DNA from: UKL13-3 sp943369665
Lineage (GTDB): Bacteria > Bacteroidota > Bacteroidia > UKL13-3
Assembly (NCBI GenBank): GCA_943369665.1
Contig: CALRNX020000003.1
Location: 160,493 to 224,492, forward strand
Reading direction: 5' to 3'
Length of the DNA: 64,000 bases
The notes under the pieces are model-generated. The model did no database searches and was not told where the DNA came from. It saw only the letters and a program-made list of their open reading frames with translations. The translations under genes were made by a program, and so were the position numbers. Every line of letters begins with the position of its first letter. Position 1 is the stretch's first letter. Shown in pieces: positions 1 to 9,097 of the stretch.

Positions 1-1567
1 CTACACCTGCTGCATCTGTTACAATAATGGTAGCACTTTCTTCCGAGGTGCTGTTGATACCAAAATTAACAGTATTACCTGCCGGGTTAGGGTATACGGT
101 TATTTTATCTGAAGGGGAAGACGAGTTAGCCTGGTTGTCAAAAATATTGCCCGATACAACCTCACTGGCTTTGGCTACCGTTTTGCTGGATGTAGAACCG
201 TTGGAAGGATTCACAATGGTATAATCACCGGCCGGAACATTGCCATTGATGGTAAAATTACCTTTTTCATCCACCGATCCCGTTCCTATAATATTATTGT
301 TGCCATCCACCAAAAACACCTGTTGATGATTGGTATTAGTGGTGATCGGATTTTCAACAGGAGCGTACAGATCCGGATTTTCTATTTTCATCAGGTCAAT
401 ATTGAATCCGATCAATTGATCTTTTTCCGAAGGCATGATCAAAATTTCGGATGCGTCTTCCGACTCTGTAGAATTGCCCCAATAGGTTGCCACATAATTT
501 TGAACATCTGCAGTTGGGTATCCTTTCAGCAGGTAACGTTTGTTGCGTTGAAGCAGGATTGCGTATTCTCCCGATTGATTGGTGCGGATATTCTGTGCCG
601 ATTTAAACTGGCCCTTGTTTTCATCAAATACATATAACTCAACAATACCATTTTTCAATAATGCCGAACCTGCCACTAATTTGCCACTGATGGTGATCGG
701 TGTGGTTTTTTCATCCGGGTTTTGGTAGGCAATGGTTTTGCTGAAACTGCATGCATCATCTTTATCTGTAATGGTAAGGGTTACTTCATATGTTCCGCTG
801 CGCTTGTACATATGTTTTGCTTTTTCGGCCCCGCTGATCGTTCCATCACCAAAGTTCCATTCAATCGTTGCGTTTTCAGTGATCTGTGCAGTATGCACAA
901 AATTAAATTCGCCCGAATACGAAGTGTAATAATCGAAAGCAGCCTTGCATGGTATTGCAGATGCTTCGGGTTTTTCGGTGGTGGTTTTTTCTGTTTCTGT
1001 TTTTTCAGGTTCCCTGTTTTTGTTTTCGGTTGGCAACAATCCGGTGTTTTCACTTTTTACAACGGTAGGTTGTTGTGTTGCTTTTGCCGGAGAACTTGTT
1101 TGAGTATGTTTTTTTACAAATGACGATCGTGTGTTTTTGGTTGAAGTTGTGTTTGTTGACTTTGTTTCACCTTGTTTGGTGGTATATGTTGCAGTTGTGT
1201 GAGAAGTGTTTGTTGAAGAAACCGTGTTTACGGTGTTAGTTTGGGTTGCTGCAGTTGCTGAGGCAAATTCAGCAGTTGCAGGTTGAGCATTTTGGTTAAG
1301 GTCAATTACCGGTAAATCCGAACCCGATTGCTCCATTTGGGTAGAGGTGGTCTCTTCCAATTGGTATGGCATCAGTTGAATGCCGGCAAACATGCCAGCA
1401 CCAACTATTACAGCTATCAGCATCAATTTATACAAATGGTATAAATTTACCGCCCGGTTTTTTTTCGCCTGAATGGAATGGATCCATTCGGGCTCCGGAG
1501 GCTCGCTATAGTTGGTAAGTTTGCCTCTTACCAGCTCGTCAAAAATATCGTGTTCGTTGCGTTCCAT
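1..1567 (-). CDS. Sigma-factor-linked membrane protein with PKD domain and T9SS-like C-terminus (3' end outside window)
   Basis: The frame opens with ATG at 1567 and stays open for 522 codons to the window edge, so the C-terminus is missing. The first 45 residues are cytoplasmic in character, then comes one hydrophobic segment at about residues 46-66. A long Thr/Ser/Lys-rich linker (about 70-205) follows, then a PKD-type domain (about 207-285, with the motif WNFGDGT), carboxypeptidase-regulatory-like beta segments, and the start of a T9SS sorting-domain pattern (ITVYPNPAGN) near residue 500. It lies 6 bp downstream of the ECF sigma factor gene, the usual position of an anti-sigma or membrane partner in Bacteroidota. 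An anti-sigma role is inferred from position only. There is no N-terminal Sec signal peptide; the internal segment would act as a signal anchor. Confidence 0.8.
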   Translation of the reverse strand, partial: MERNEHDIFDELVRGKLTNYSEPPEPEWIHSIQAKKNRAVNLYHLYKLMLIAVIVGAGMFAGIQLMPYQLEETTSTQMEQSGSDLPVIDLNQNAQPATAEFASATAATQTNTVNTVSSTNTSHTTATYTTKQGETKSTNTTSTKNTRSSFVKKHTQTSSPAKATQQPTVVKSENTGLLPTENKNREPEKTETEKTTTEKPEASAIPCKAAFDYYTSYSGEFNFVHTAQITENATIEWNFGDGTISGAEKAKHMYKRSGTYEVTLTITDKDDACSFSKTIAYQNPDEKTTPITISGKLVAGSALLKNGIVELYVFDENKGQFKSAQNIRTNQSGEYAILLQRNKRYLLKGYPTADVQNYVATYWGNSTESEDASEILIMPSEKDQLIGFNIDLMKIENPDLYAPVENPITTNTNHQQVFLVDGNNNIIGTGSVDEKGNFTINGNVPAGDYTIVNPSNGSTSSKTVAKASEVVSGNIFDNQANSSSPSDKITVYPNPAGNTVNFGINSTSEESATIIVTDAAGV

Positions 1568-1573
1568 GATTGA

Positions 1574-2122
1574 TTAACTATTATGTTCTTTTTTGATAAT
1601 TTGCATTAAATAATTACGTGCCCTTGATAGTTGTGATTTTGAAGTACCTTCCGAAATATTGAGCATATCACCAATTTCATTGTGTTGGTAACCCTCTATC
1701 ACGTATAAGTTAAAAATGGTTCGGTAGCCATCCGGTAAATCCTGGATATGGTGCATCAGCTCTTTTACTGAGAGGTTGCTCACAATATTATTGTCGAACG
1801 TCACACCATGGGCTATTTCTATATCTACATCGTTTTTAAACTTTAAATCTTTTTGGTATTGTTTAAGAGAAGTATTGATCATGATACGTTTGATCCAGCC
1901 CTCAAAAGAGCCTTCGCCTTTAAACGATTTTAAATTGATAAATACTTTTACAAACCCATCCTGCATGATATCGGCAGCAACTTCCCTGTTGCGTGCATAT
2001 CGCATGCACACACCCATCATTTTTCCGGCATACCTTCTGTACAGCTCGTTTTGAGCTGCCGTATCGTTTTGTAAGCACCGGTAAACGATTTCTGCTTCCG
2101 TTAGTTCCTTTAGGGCTTTCAA
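1574..2122 (-). CDS. ECF RNA polymerase sigma factor (sigma-70 family)
   Basis: 182 residues, typical of ECF sigma factors, which contain only regions 2 and 4. Region 2 spans about residues 20-95 (YRRYAGKMM, then DIMQDGFVKVF, then SFEGWIKRIMINTSL). Region 4 spans about 125-178 (LPDGYRTIFNLYVIEGYQHN and a helix-turn-helix with ISEGTSKSQLSRARN). It would direct core RNA polymerase to a small regulon, probably envelope or secretion related given the membrane partner encoded 6 bp downstream. The upstream gap to the M48 gene contains that gene's terminator, so the promoter probably lies in 2123-2180. No target promoter is assigned. Confidence 0.93.
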   Translation of the reverse strand: MKALKELTEAEIVYRCLQNDTAAQNELYRRYAGKMMGVCMRYARNREVAADIMQDGFVKVFINLKSFKGEGSFEGWIKRIMINTSLKQYQKDLKFKNDVDIEIAHGVTFDNNIVSNLSVKELMHHIQDLPDGYRTIFNLYVIEGYQHNEIGDMLNISEGTSKSQLSRARNYLMQIIKKEHNS

Positions 2123-2180
2123 ATTGGGAATTTAAATATTAGACTCCATTTGGTTAAAATAGGTTGTCCGAATATATAAA

Positions 2181-2217
2181 AAAAGCCGTTCAATTGTGTT
2201 GAACGGCTTTGAGCTAA
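2181..2217 (-). terminator. Rho-independent terminator of the M48 protease gene
   Basis: A perfect 12-bp stem (arms 2182-2193 and 2199-2210) with a 5-nt loop. On the minus strand it is followed by a run of T residues (seen as A residues from about 2177). It sits 26 bp beyond the stop codon of the M48 gene and separates it from the sigma factor gene. Confidence 0.88.
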
Positions 2218-2235
2218 TTTTTTTGGTAACCACTC

Positions 2236-3102
2236 CTATGGTAAACTGGCTTTAAAGTCAGCATATCGGGCTGTAAATGTGCCGGTATTTCCCGTGCTTC
2301 CTAAACATTTCCAGGTCTCCTCAATATTGGCCACCCTATTGTCGGGATTGGGGTGTGTGCTCAAAAACTCCGGAACACCTTGTCCTCCCGATGCACTTAT
2401 TTTTTGGAAAAAGTATTTGGCACCTTGCGGATCGTATTCCGTTCCCAGCAGGTACCTTACCGAATAGTCGTCAGCCTCGGTTTCATCATTGCGGCTAAAT
2501 TTGAGGGCCAGTAAATTATTACCCAGCGTGGCCAGTTCTTGGGTACTGCCACTTGTAAGGATATTAATAATGGTTTGGGCGCCCATTTGTTGCACCATTT
2601 GTTTGGCGCTGTGTCTTCTGTCGGCATGGGCAATTTCGTGTCCCATCACACCCGCCAGTTGCATTTCATTGTCAAGGTATTTGATAATGCCGGTGTACAC
2701 ATAAATAAACCCTCCCGGGGTGCAAAAAGCATTTAAGGTATTATCGTCTTTAATGATGCGGATCTTCCAGGGGAATGTGTTTTGGTAATACACTTTGCCC
2801 GAATTTAAAATATTGTCGCGGATCCGATAGATATGTGCATAAGCGGCAGCGTATTGCACCGAATCCAGCACGGGATATTCAGCTTTGTTCGAATCGATCT
2901 GGTCAACCACCGTTTGTCCCAAAGCAATATCCTGTTCCACCGAAATAAGCAAGCCGGTCAATCCTCCGGGGGCTTTTCCTCCGCAAGGATCTTCAAAGCT
3001 TTCATCTCTTGCTTTTTCTTCTTTGCTTTTGCATGAGGTAAGCGAAACAGATGTTCCGAGGATGAATAAGGAAAGGGTAAATAAAAGAATGGTATTGCGC
3101 AT
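2236..3102 (-). CDS. M48 family zinc metalloprotease, lipoprotein
   Basis: 288 residues from the ATG at 3102. I prefer this start to one 39 bp further upstream because it gives a clean lipoprotein signal: a hydrophobic stretch of about 15 residues ending in a lipobox (LTSC), so the mature protein would begin at Cys and be lipid-anchored. The zinc site is GHEIAHADRRH (HExxH) at about residue 155, with downstream acidic residues (ETEADDYSVRYL) supplying the third ligand, as in peptidase family M48 (BepA/LoiP-like outer-membrane quality-control proteases). A substrate cannot be inferred. It is 35 bp downstream of the cca gene and ends in a strong terminator. Confidence 0.9.
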   Translation of the reverse strand: MRNTILLFTLSLFILGTSVSLTSCKSKEEKARDESFEDPCGGKAPGGLTGLLISVEQDIALGQTVVDQIDSNKAEYPVLDSVQYAAAYAHIYRIRDNILNSGKVYYQNTFPWKIRIIKDDNTLNAFCTPGGFIYVYTGIIKYLDNEMQLAGVMGHEIAHADRRHSAKQMVQQMGAQTIINILTSGSTQELATLGNNLLALKFSRNDETEADDYSVRYLLGTEYDPQGAKYFFQKISASGGQGVPEFLSTHPNPDNRVANIEETWKCLGSTGNTGTFTARYADFKASLP

Positions 3103-3137
3103 GTTTAGTTTAATTGTGTTCAAATATAAGCAATGCA

Positions 3138-4550
3138 TCATGGTTTTTCGACAGGATTCAACCCCAATCCTTTTGCTTTTTCAAACATCAGGTTTAAGGC
3201 TTCTTCTCGGTTGTTTTTAATTTTTCCTTCCAGGATACTTTCCCGGATTTCGGTTTTGATAATGCCCACTTCACGCGAAGGGCCCAATCCGAATATGCGC
3301 ATAATATCTTCGCCTGTTACAGGTGGCTGAAAATTACGCAAAGCATCACGCTCCGAAACATCGGCAACTTGCTGCTGTACCTGTTTGAGGTTATCGCGGT
3401 AAAAGGCAATTTTTTTCGGGTTGGCCGAAGTCATATCGGCACGGCAAAGGGTGAACAATGCTTCCAGGTCTTCACCTGCATCTACCACCAACCTGCGAAT
3501 GGCCGAGTCGGTTACACCATCTTCGGCCAGGGCTTTGGGGCGATGGTGCAACGCCACCATTTTTTCAACGAACTTCATTTTTTCGTTGAGCGGCAATTTG
3601 AGTTTACGGAATATCTTGGAAACCATGCGGCTGCCTTTGTCTTCATGCCCGTGGAAGGTCCAGCCTTCACCCGGGGTAAAACGTTTGGTGGCCGGCTTGG
3701 CGATATCGTGCAGCAGGGCAGCCCAACGCAACCACAAGTCGTTGGTTTCTTCACTGATATTATCCACCACCATCAGGGTATGGTAAAAATTATCCTTATG
3801 GGCTTTCCCTTCTTTAACCTCAACACCATGCATGGCCGCCAGTTCAGGGAAAATAAGTGCCAGCAATCCGCTGTCGAATAATAATTTGAATCCACGTGAA
3901 GGTTTGGGCGAAAGCATTATTTTGTTGAGTTCCTCGGCAATTCTTTCGGCTGAGATAATGTGAATACGATCGACATTTTTTTTGATGGATTCATATGTTT
4001 CATCCAAAATATCAAATTGCAGTTGTGCTGCGAACCGAATGGCCCGCATCATGCGCAAAGGGTCGTCACTAAAAGTAATATCAGGATCGAGTGGGGTACG
4101 AATGCATTTGTTTTCTAGGTCGGTGATGCCACCAAAAGGATCAACCAGTTCACCAAAATTATGTTGCTGCAAACTGATGGCAAGCGCATTGATGGTAAAA
4201 TCCCTGCGGTTTTGATCATCAATTAACGAACCCGGTTCCACCAAGGGTTTTCTGGAATCCCGGGAGTAGGATTCTTTACGTGCGCCTACAAATTCTACTT
4301 CCCAATCTTTGGTTTTAACCATAGCGGTGCCAAAGTTTTTAAAAAAGGCAAATTCGCTTTTGGGTTGGGTTTGGGCAAAGGCTTTGGCCAGGGCAATTCC
4401 ATCGCCTACCACCACTACATCAATATCCTTAGAGGTTCGGTGTAAAAACAGGTCGCGCACATAACCGCCCACAATATAGGCTTCAACTTTTTGCTCGCTG
4501 ATAACCCTCTGTAGCTGGCTAAAAATAGAATCTTTAAGTTCGATGATCAC
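3138..4550 (-). CDS. cca: CCA tRNA nucleotidyltransferase with HD domain
   Basis: 470 residues. The class II nucleotidyltransferase head is clear: GGYVRD at residues 28-33 and KDIDVVV with the two metal-binding aspartates at 42 and 44, then RDFTINALAI and RMMRAIRFAAQL of the poly(A) polymerase/CCA family. An HD domain follows (LLHDIAKPATK near residue 285). These enzymes add or repair the 3' CCA of tRNAs; the HD domain is common in bacterial versions and acts as a phosphohydrolase in some. Poly(A) polymerase activity cannot be excluded from sequence, but a single copy of this length in Bacteroidota is normally the CCA enzyme. Confidence 0.92.
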   Translation of the reverse strand: MIIELKDSIFSQLQRVISEQKVEAYIVGGYVRDLFLHRTSKDIDVVVVGDGIALAKAFAQTQPKSEFAFFKNFGTAMVKTKDWEVEFVGARKESYSRDSRKPLVEPGSLIDDQNRRDFTINALAISLQQHNFGELVDPFGGITDLENKCIRTPLDPDITFSDDPLRMMRAIRFAAQLQFDILDETYESIKKNVDRIHIISAERIAEELNKIMLSPKPSRGFKLLFDSGLLALIFPELAAMHGVEVKEGKAHKDNFYHTLMVVDNISEETNDLWLRWAALLHDIAKPATKRFTPGEGWTFHGHEDKGSRMVSKIFRKLKLPLNEKMKFVEKMVALHHRPKALAEDGVTDSAIRRLVVDAGEDLEALFTLCRADMTSANPKKIAFYRDNLKQVQQQVADVSERDALRNFQPPVTGEDIMRIFGLGPSREVGIIKTEIRESILEGKIKNNREEALNLMFEKAKGLGLNPVEKP

Positions 4551-4642
4551 GGGCGCAAGTTAGTGTTTTGTTGAATGTGTTAATAATGTCGGTTATGTTG
4601 AATAAGGTTAATGATGTTGTGCAAGTCGATATGCACCTCAAG

Positions 4643-6502
4643 TTACTGTTTGGGCGCCTTACTTCCCCCAATTCCGTTAATATTAAAAACAATGCTCATG
4701 AATAATCTGCCACTATAATGAAGTTGATCCGGGTTATAGTATACTTCTTTTGCTAGTAGGTTTCGTGCGGTTAGATTAAGGTGTAAATATTCCTTAAACA
4801 GCTTTTTACTAAAGCCAATTTCCCAACCAAATTGAGTTGGTGTGTGAAAGTAAATTTCAGGATACCCAAGGTAGTCTTGGGGAATACTGCCAGGTATAAG
4901 TTCTGTTTTCGATTGAATATAATTCCGTGACCAAAATGTGAACCGTTTGGGCAGGTCGTATTGCAAAATGAAAGTGAATTTGTGTTTTGGAATATTGCGC
5001 AGGTTTTCGTTCCAGGTGTTGACAATGCGTGTGTTCATATAGTTGACATCAACTACCAGGTTCTTCAAAAGATCATAATGGAAATTGAAACGGTTTACCC
5101 AATTCAATTGATAGGTTGATCGTTCTATCGTATAAGCTGTTTGCACCTGAGCGTATGTATAATCCACTAGATCGTAAGCATTTTTGAGACCCGAATTAAA
5201 ACTAAATTTTACGCTGTTGCCAAAATTAAGGTTATAGTAAAAATCGGCTGTTGCCAATTTGGGGTTGTAATAATAAGGTGCCCCTTCAATGGCATTAATA
5301 TCCTGGTTAACGGTGGTAAGAAATGATTCTTCCAATAATGTTTCCGTGTAAGCAACAACAAAACTGTAATTTGAAATGAGACTCACTCTTTTGTACATTC
5401 CCATAGAAAATTTTGGTGCTATTTTATCATGCGCAAATGCAGCTTGGGCATCAGCAAATAGGTTTATCCTTGGCGTTATGGGAATATTAATGGAAGAGTA
5501 TGGTTTAACAATATGAACGTAAAGGTTTTGAGGGTTTATCCAAAATTTTTCAGAATGAATGTAATCATATCCGATACCATTTTGCCAAATAAAATTTCCA
5601 TTGGCGCGGCTTTTCAAATAACGATGTTGTAACGTGTTTTTAAACTGAGAAGCATTTCCGCTGTATAATTCGTTCCAATTGGCTGAACTTGATAGGCGAA
5701 TCTGATTGCTTTCATCAATATTCCATTGCATGAGATAACCCAATAAGCGGTAATCAGTCATTCTATAAACCCCAAGAGATTTTGTTTGTATTTGATGGGA
5801 AATTTTGCTGCCTGTGTATTGAAGTTCTATTCCTGAAGAAAGTCGTTGATTATCATTGTCAGTTTTTTCATAACTAAAATCCATGTAAGACATGGTCGCG
5901 TTTAAATGAAGCTTATTTTTGGTGTAGCCAACACTTGTAATAATATTGTTTTCTGGGCCATATATACCAGTATTATGAATGTTTTGAGATGAGCTGATCA
6001 TTGTTCCGACATTCAAGTTCTTTTTGTTGTCTTTTTTCGTAATGATATTGATCAACCCATATTGTGCAAACTCTCCTAAATACATTCCATTGGAATTTAT
6101 AATTTCAATTCGTTCGATATCATAAACGGGAATGGCTAGATCGTCCACATTCAGTTCGTCTCTATTGAGTTCAATACGTTGTCCATTGAGCATTAATACC
6201 CAGTTTTGCTGAGTGTAGCTTCCGGTTCCATTGCTTTGTAGTCTTGGGGAATGCCAATTAGCAGTGTAATAGCCAATCGTCCATCCATCGATTAATTGAA
6301 ATACCTGGCTTAGTTGCGTATAACCACTTACCCTGATCTGTTCGGAAGTAATGATCTGGCGTTGTGCGCTGGTGGTAATACTTAAGTTGTTAATAGGATC
6401 GCGGTTCCATTGTTGGGTGTACAAACTATCAAGTTGCGCATACGCGGAAAATGTTATGCAAAAAAGGAAAGTGAGTATGGGGTAAGTGATTCGGCTTATC
6501 AT
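4643..6502 (-). CDS. TonB-dependent receptor-like outer membrane protein (paralogue 2 of tandem pair)
   Basis: 619 residues with a signal peptide ending near AYAQ. Residues about 45-160 match a TonB-receptor plug: ITSEQIRVSGYTQLSQVFQL, VLMLNGQRI, VYDIERIEIINSNG, LINIITKKD. The remainder is a beta-barrel with alternating polar and aromatic residues and C-terminal strands rich in Tyr and Phe. It lacks the N-terminal carboxypeptidase-like domain of SusC-type receptors. It resembles the adjacent upstream gene (6522-8528) in order and wording of motifs, so the pair is a tandem duplication, 19 bp apart. The substrate is unknown; it could be an orphan barrel rather than an active transporter. Confidence 0.85.
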   Translation of the reverse strand: MISRITYPILTFLFCITFSAYAQLDSLYTQQWNRDPINNLSITTSAQRQIITSEQIRVSGYTQLSQVFQLIDGWTIGYYTANWHSPRLQSNGTGSYTQQNWVLMLNGQRIELNRDELNVDDLAIPVYDIERIEIINSNGMYLGEFAQYGLINIITKKDNKKNLNVGTMISSSQNIHNTGIYGPENNIITSVGYTKNKLHLNATMSYMDFSYEKTDNDNQRLSSGIELQYTGSKISHQIQTKSLGVYRMTDYRLLGYLMQWNIDESNQIRLSSSANWNELYSGNASQFKNTLQHRYLKSRANGNFIWQNGIGYDYIHSEKFWINPQNLYVHIVKPYSSINIPITPRINLFADAQAAFAHDKIAPKFSMGMYKRVSLISNYSFVVAYTETLLEESFLTTVNQDINAIEGAPYYYNPKLATADFYYNLNFGNSVKFSFNSGLKNAYDLVDYTYAQVQTAYTIERSTYQLNWVNRFNFHYDLLKNLVVDVNYMNTRIVNTWNENLRNIPKHKFTFILQYDLPKRFTFWSRNYIQSKTELIPGSIPQDYLGYPEIYFHTPTQFGWEIGFSKKLFKEYLHLNLTARNLLAKEVYYNPDQLHYSGRLFMSIVFNINGIGGSKAPKQ

Positions 6503-6521
6503 TTAAATGAAGATAATCGGA

Positions 6522-8528
6522 TTACTCGGTTTTCGCAACTATTCCTTCAATGTTTAGTTTCACCGATATAAAAAGACGCATATAAAACGAAGCTCCATTT
6601 GCCTGGTAACGCTCGTTGGTATTAAAAATATTACGAACGGTAAGGTTGGTAGTTAAATACTCCTTGAGTAGTTTTTTTGTTATACCAAAGTCAAATGTAT
6701 GTGTTGAGCTAATTTGGGTATAAAAGTCTTGAGAGCTATTGTTAATTGGTTGAATGATTAATAAGGGATTGATCCAGGAAGTTGATGATTGATAATTATA
6801 CCTTCCCCATAAATAGAATCTCGAAGGTAGACTTTGGTATACGATGGCTGAAAACCGGTGTTTGGGAATACTATTTTGAAGTGACGATTTATCATTGAAT
6901 GTCGAAGTGTACAGGTAATTTAGATCAACCTGAGTGTTCTTAAGCAAATCGTAATGGAGATTAATGCGATTTATCCATCGCGTTTGCTGCATATCATTAA
7001 TTTCGGTATTAAGTAAAAGAGGACTATTTGAATTAACAGTTGATCTTGGTTGAAAAAAGAGTTCGTTATGCAGGTATTTTAAGCCGGAATTGAAACTCAC
7101 TTTAAAATATTTACTGATATTTAAATTATAAAAATAATCTACAGTAGTTAAGGAGGAAACGTCTTCAGCAAAATGTAAGCTATTGGTATCCATTATGGAA
7201 ATAAGCAGGAAGTAGGAATTGTTTTCAATTTGGTTTCGCTGAGAAAAGGATGCTGATACGCTCCAATTGGTGATGATTGAGTTTTGTTTGTAGTATCCCA
7301 ATGAAATTTTGGGTAATGCGTATTTAAAATTTGTTGAAACAGAAACATCGGTAAACAGATTACTTCTTTTTGTAAGAGGGTATGTATAGGAAAAATAGGG
7401 GCGAACAAAGGAGTGGGTTGTATTGTTTTTATTAGTTGTATCAAGTAACTGCGTTGTTATGTAATCATAAGCCATTCCAAATTGAGTAATCTTCTTTCCT
7501 TTAGGAGTATATTGATATTGAGTAAAGTTCAAATTATGCGTTTGAATATGTTGTTCATGAGAAATCCAGTTTTGGTCGGTTCCAATAAACGATCGTTGCA
7601 TTAAACTGCCTCTGTATTGTAAAATGCCTTTTTGCATTGCATAACGCATTGTGTAGCCAATTGTGTTATAGTTGTTTTTTCCTGTAATGGGATTGAATAT
7701 GCCTGCGGGCATTATTACATCAGAGGCTCTGTTTGCAATGCCAATCAGTTGATGGGTGACTCTTGTGGATGTATAGGTAGCCTGCACCTTTCCCGATAAT
7801 ATGGTGTTTGCAAAGTCAGCATCGGGATTATACTGTCTAACCAAAGGAAATAGGAGATTGGTTGTGTCTCTGTAAAAAAAAATATTCGAGTATTGATTGA
7901 CTTTCAAATCCCATTTGTTTTTTTTTAAACCTAAGTAATTTCCAAAATTTGTTCCGTATTCATGAACGTTTAAACCAAGATTGTTGAACACATTCATATG
8001 AGGATCTCCTATTTCATTACCGTTGCTAATAAAACCCCGATATGTAATTCCGTCCTTGTTTTTTTTGGTGATCATGTGAATGATACCAGTTTCATTAAAT
8101 TCACTCAGGTAATTTCCAACCGTATTCACCACTTCAATTCGCTCGATATCATATACCGAAATACCCATTGTATTGATATGTTGGGCATCGATCTTCATCA
8201 GGTCAATTCGTTGTCCGTCTAATAATAATGTCCAGTTTTGATTTTGGTAGGTTCCTGTTCCATTAGCCTGTAGATTCCACCTATCGCCATTCCAGGTGCT
8301 CATTGTAAAGCCATCTATCAATTGAAGCAGGTCACTCACTAATGTATATCCACTATACAAAATTTGCTCTTTTGTAATAATTTGTTTCTGATTACTGCTT
8401 GTGTTTTCAATATCCGCATTAGGATATCGATTCCAGTTTTGATGAATAATACTATCCTGTTGAGCCGAAACGGCTAAACTCAAAATTGTTAATAACCAGA
8501 AGGAACCGAAATAAGCTATTCTAACCAT
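6522..8528 (-). CDS. TonB-dependent receptor-like outer membrane protein (paralogue 1 of tandem pair)
   Basis: 668 residues with a signal peptide (cleavage after VSAQ). Plug motifs are the same as in its neighbour: ITKEQILYSGYTLVSDLLQL, TLLLDGQRIDL, VYDIERIEVVNTVG, IIHMITKK. A long barrel region with many Tyr/Asn-rich strands follows. Its start overlaps the end of the preceding barrel gene by 13 bp, so the two are probably co-translated. Together with the downstream paralogue, the small barrel and the DUF4197 lipoprotein it forms a four-gene envelope operon. No specificity can be assigned. Confidence 0.85.
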   Translation of the reverse strand: MVRIAYFGSFWLLTILSLAVSAQQDSIIHQNWNRYPNADIENTSSNQKQIITKEQILYSGYTLVSDLLQLIDGFTMSTWNGDRWNLQANGTGTYQNQNWTLLLDGQRIDLMKIDAQHINTMGISVYDIERIEVVNTVGNYLSEFNETGIIHMITKKNKDGITYRGFISNGNEIGDPHMNVFNNLGLNVHEYGTNFGNYLGLKKNKWDLKVNQYSNIFFYRDTTNLLFPLVRQYNPDADFANTILSGKVQATYTSTRVTHQLIGIANRASDVIMPAGIFNPITGKNNYNTIGYTMRYAMQKGILQYRGSLMQRSFIGTDQNWISHEQHIQTHNLNFTQYQYTPKGKKITQFGMAYDYITTQLLDTTNKNNTTHSFVRPYFSYTYPLTKRSNLFTDVSVSTNFKYALPKISLGYYKQNSIITNWSVSASFSQRNQIENNSYFLLISIMDTNSLHFAEDVSSLTTVDYFYNLNISKYFKVSFNSGLKYLHNELFFQPRSTVNSNSPLLLNTEINDMQQTRWINRINLHYDLLKNTQVDLNYLYTSTFNDKSSLQNSIPKHRFSAIVYQSLPSRFYLWGRYNYQSSTSWINPLLIIQPINNSSQDFYTQISSTHTFDFGITKKLLKEYLTTNLTVRNIFNTNERYQANGASFYMRLFISVKLNIEGIVAKTE

Positions 8529-9097
8529 TGTCTGAGTTTATCATTACTGTTAAAGTAGTAGCTTATGCCAATATCCATCATTGATAAATTATTTCTTGGT
8601 GTTGCAAAAATGCGTTGTAACTTATACGAACACGAGATCCCTATTTTATCTCTAAACCGTTTTTCGATACCGAACTCAATGCCGCCACTCACTTCGGTTT
8701 CAAAATCACGGTCATCTGGAATATCATCACCCTCGAAATGAATGGTGTTTGATCCGAATTGTAATCCGGAGTAGATAAAAAAATTCTTGGGAAGTGTAAT
8801 ATGGTATAGGTATGATAAACTTGCATCAAACATCCGACAATTTGGTCTTTGATTGGGTGAGGTCATATACGCATATTGAAGATTGGCATTAATATTTCCA
8901 CTCAGGTAGTTAGTCCCTAAAGAAAGCCTCGTCATTTGGGAGGGGCTATAATCAAAATTGTTGGGCGAAAATTGTAATACAGGCAGAAAGCCCACACCTA
9001 TATGTATCTGAGATAAATTTGGCGTACGTTCTTGCTGGGCTTTTACCGATACCGAAATCAATAAAAAGAGATATAGAAGCGTACCAATGCGGATCAT
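8516..9097 (-). CDS. Small outer-membrane beta-barrel protein
   Basis: 193 residues with a signal peptide (VSVKAQ) and a series of amphipathic strands ending in a typical barrel terminus (ISYYFNS), about the size of an 8-stranded barrel. I recognise no specific family. It starts within the stop codon of the DUF4197 gene (ATGA, 9094-9097) and overlaps the next receptor-like gene by 13 bp. This tight packing says the four products act in the same process in the outer membrane. Confidence 0.8.
   Translation of the reverse strand: MIRIGTLLYLFLLISVSVKAQQERTPNLSQIHIGVGFLPVLQFSPNNFDYSPSQMTRLSLGTNYLSGNINANLQYAYMTSPNQRPNCRMFDASLSYLYHITLPKNFFIYSGLQFGSNTIHFEGDDIPDDRDFETEVSGGIEFGIEKRFRDKIGISCSYKLQRIFATPRNNLSMMDIGISYYFNSNDKLRQWLE

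Noticed and set aside
781..1053. Lys/Pro-rich minus-strand frame inside the first gene
   Set aside because: It is an out-of-frame reading of the Thr/Lys-rich linker of the sigma-factor partner; the long continuous frame from 1567 explains the sequence.
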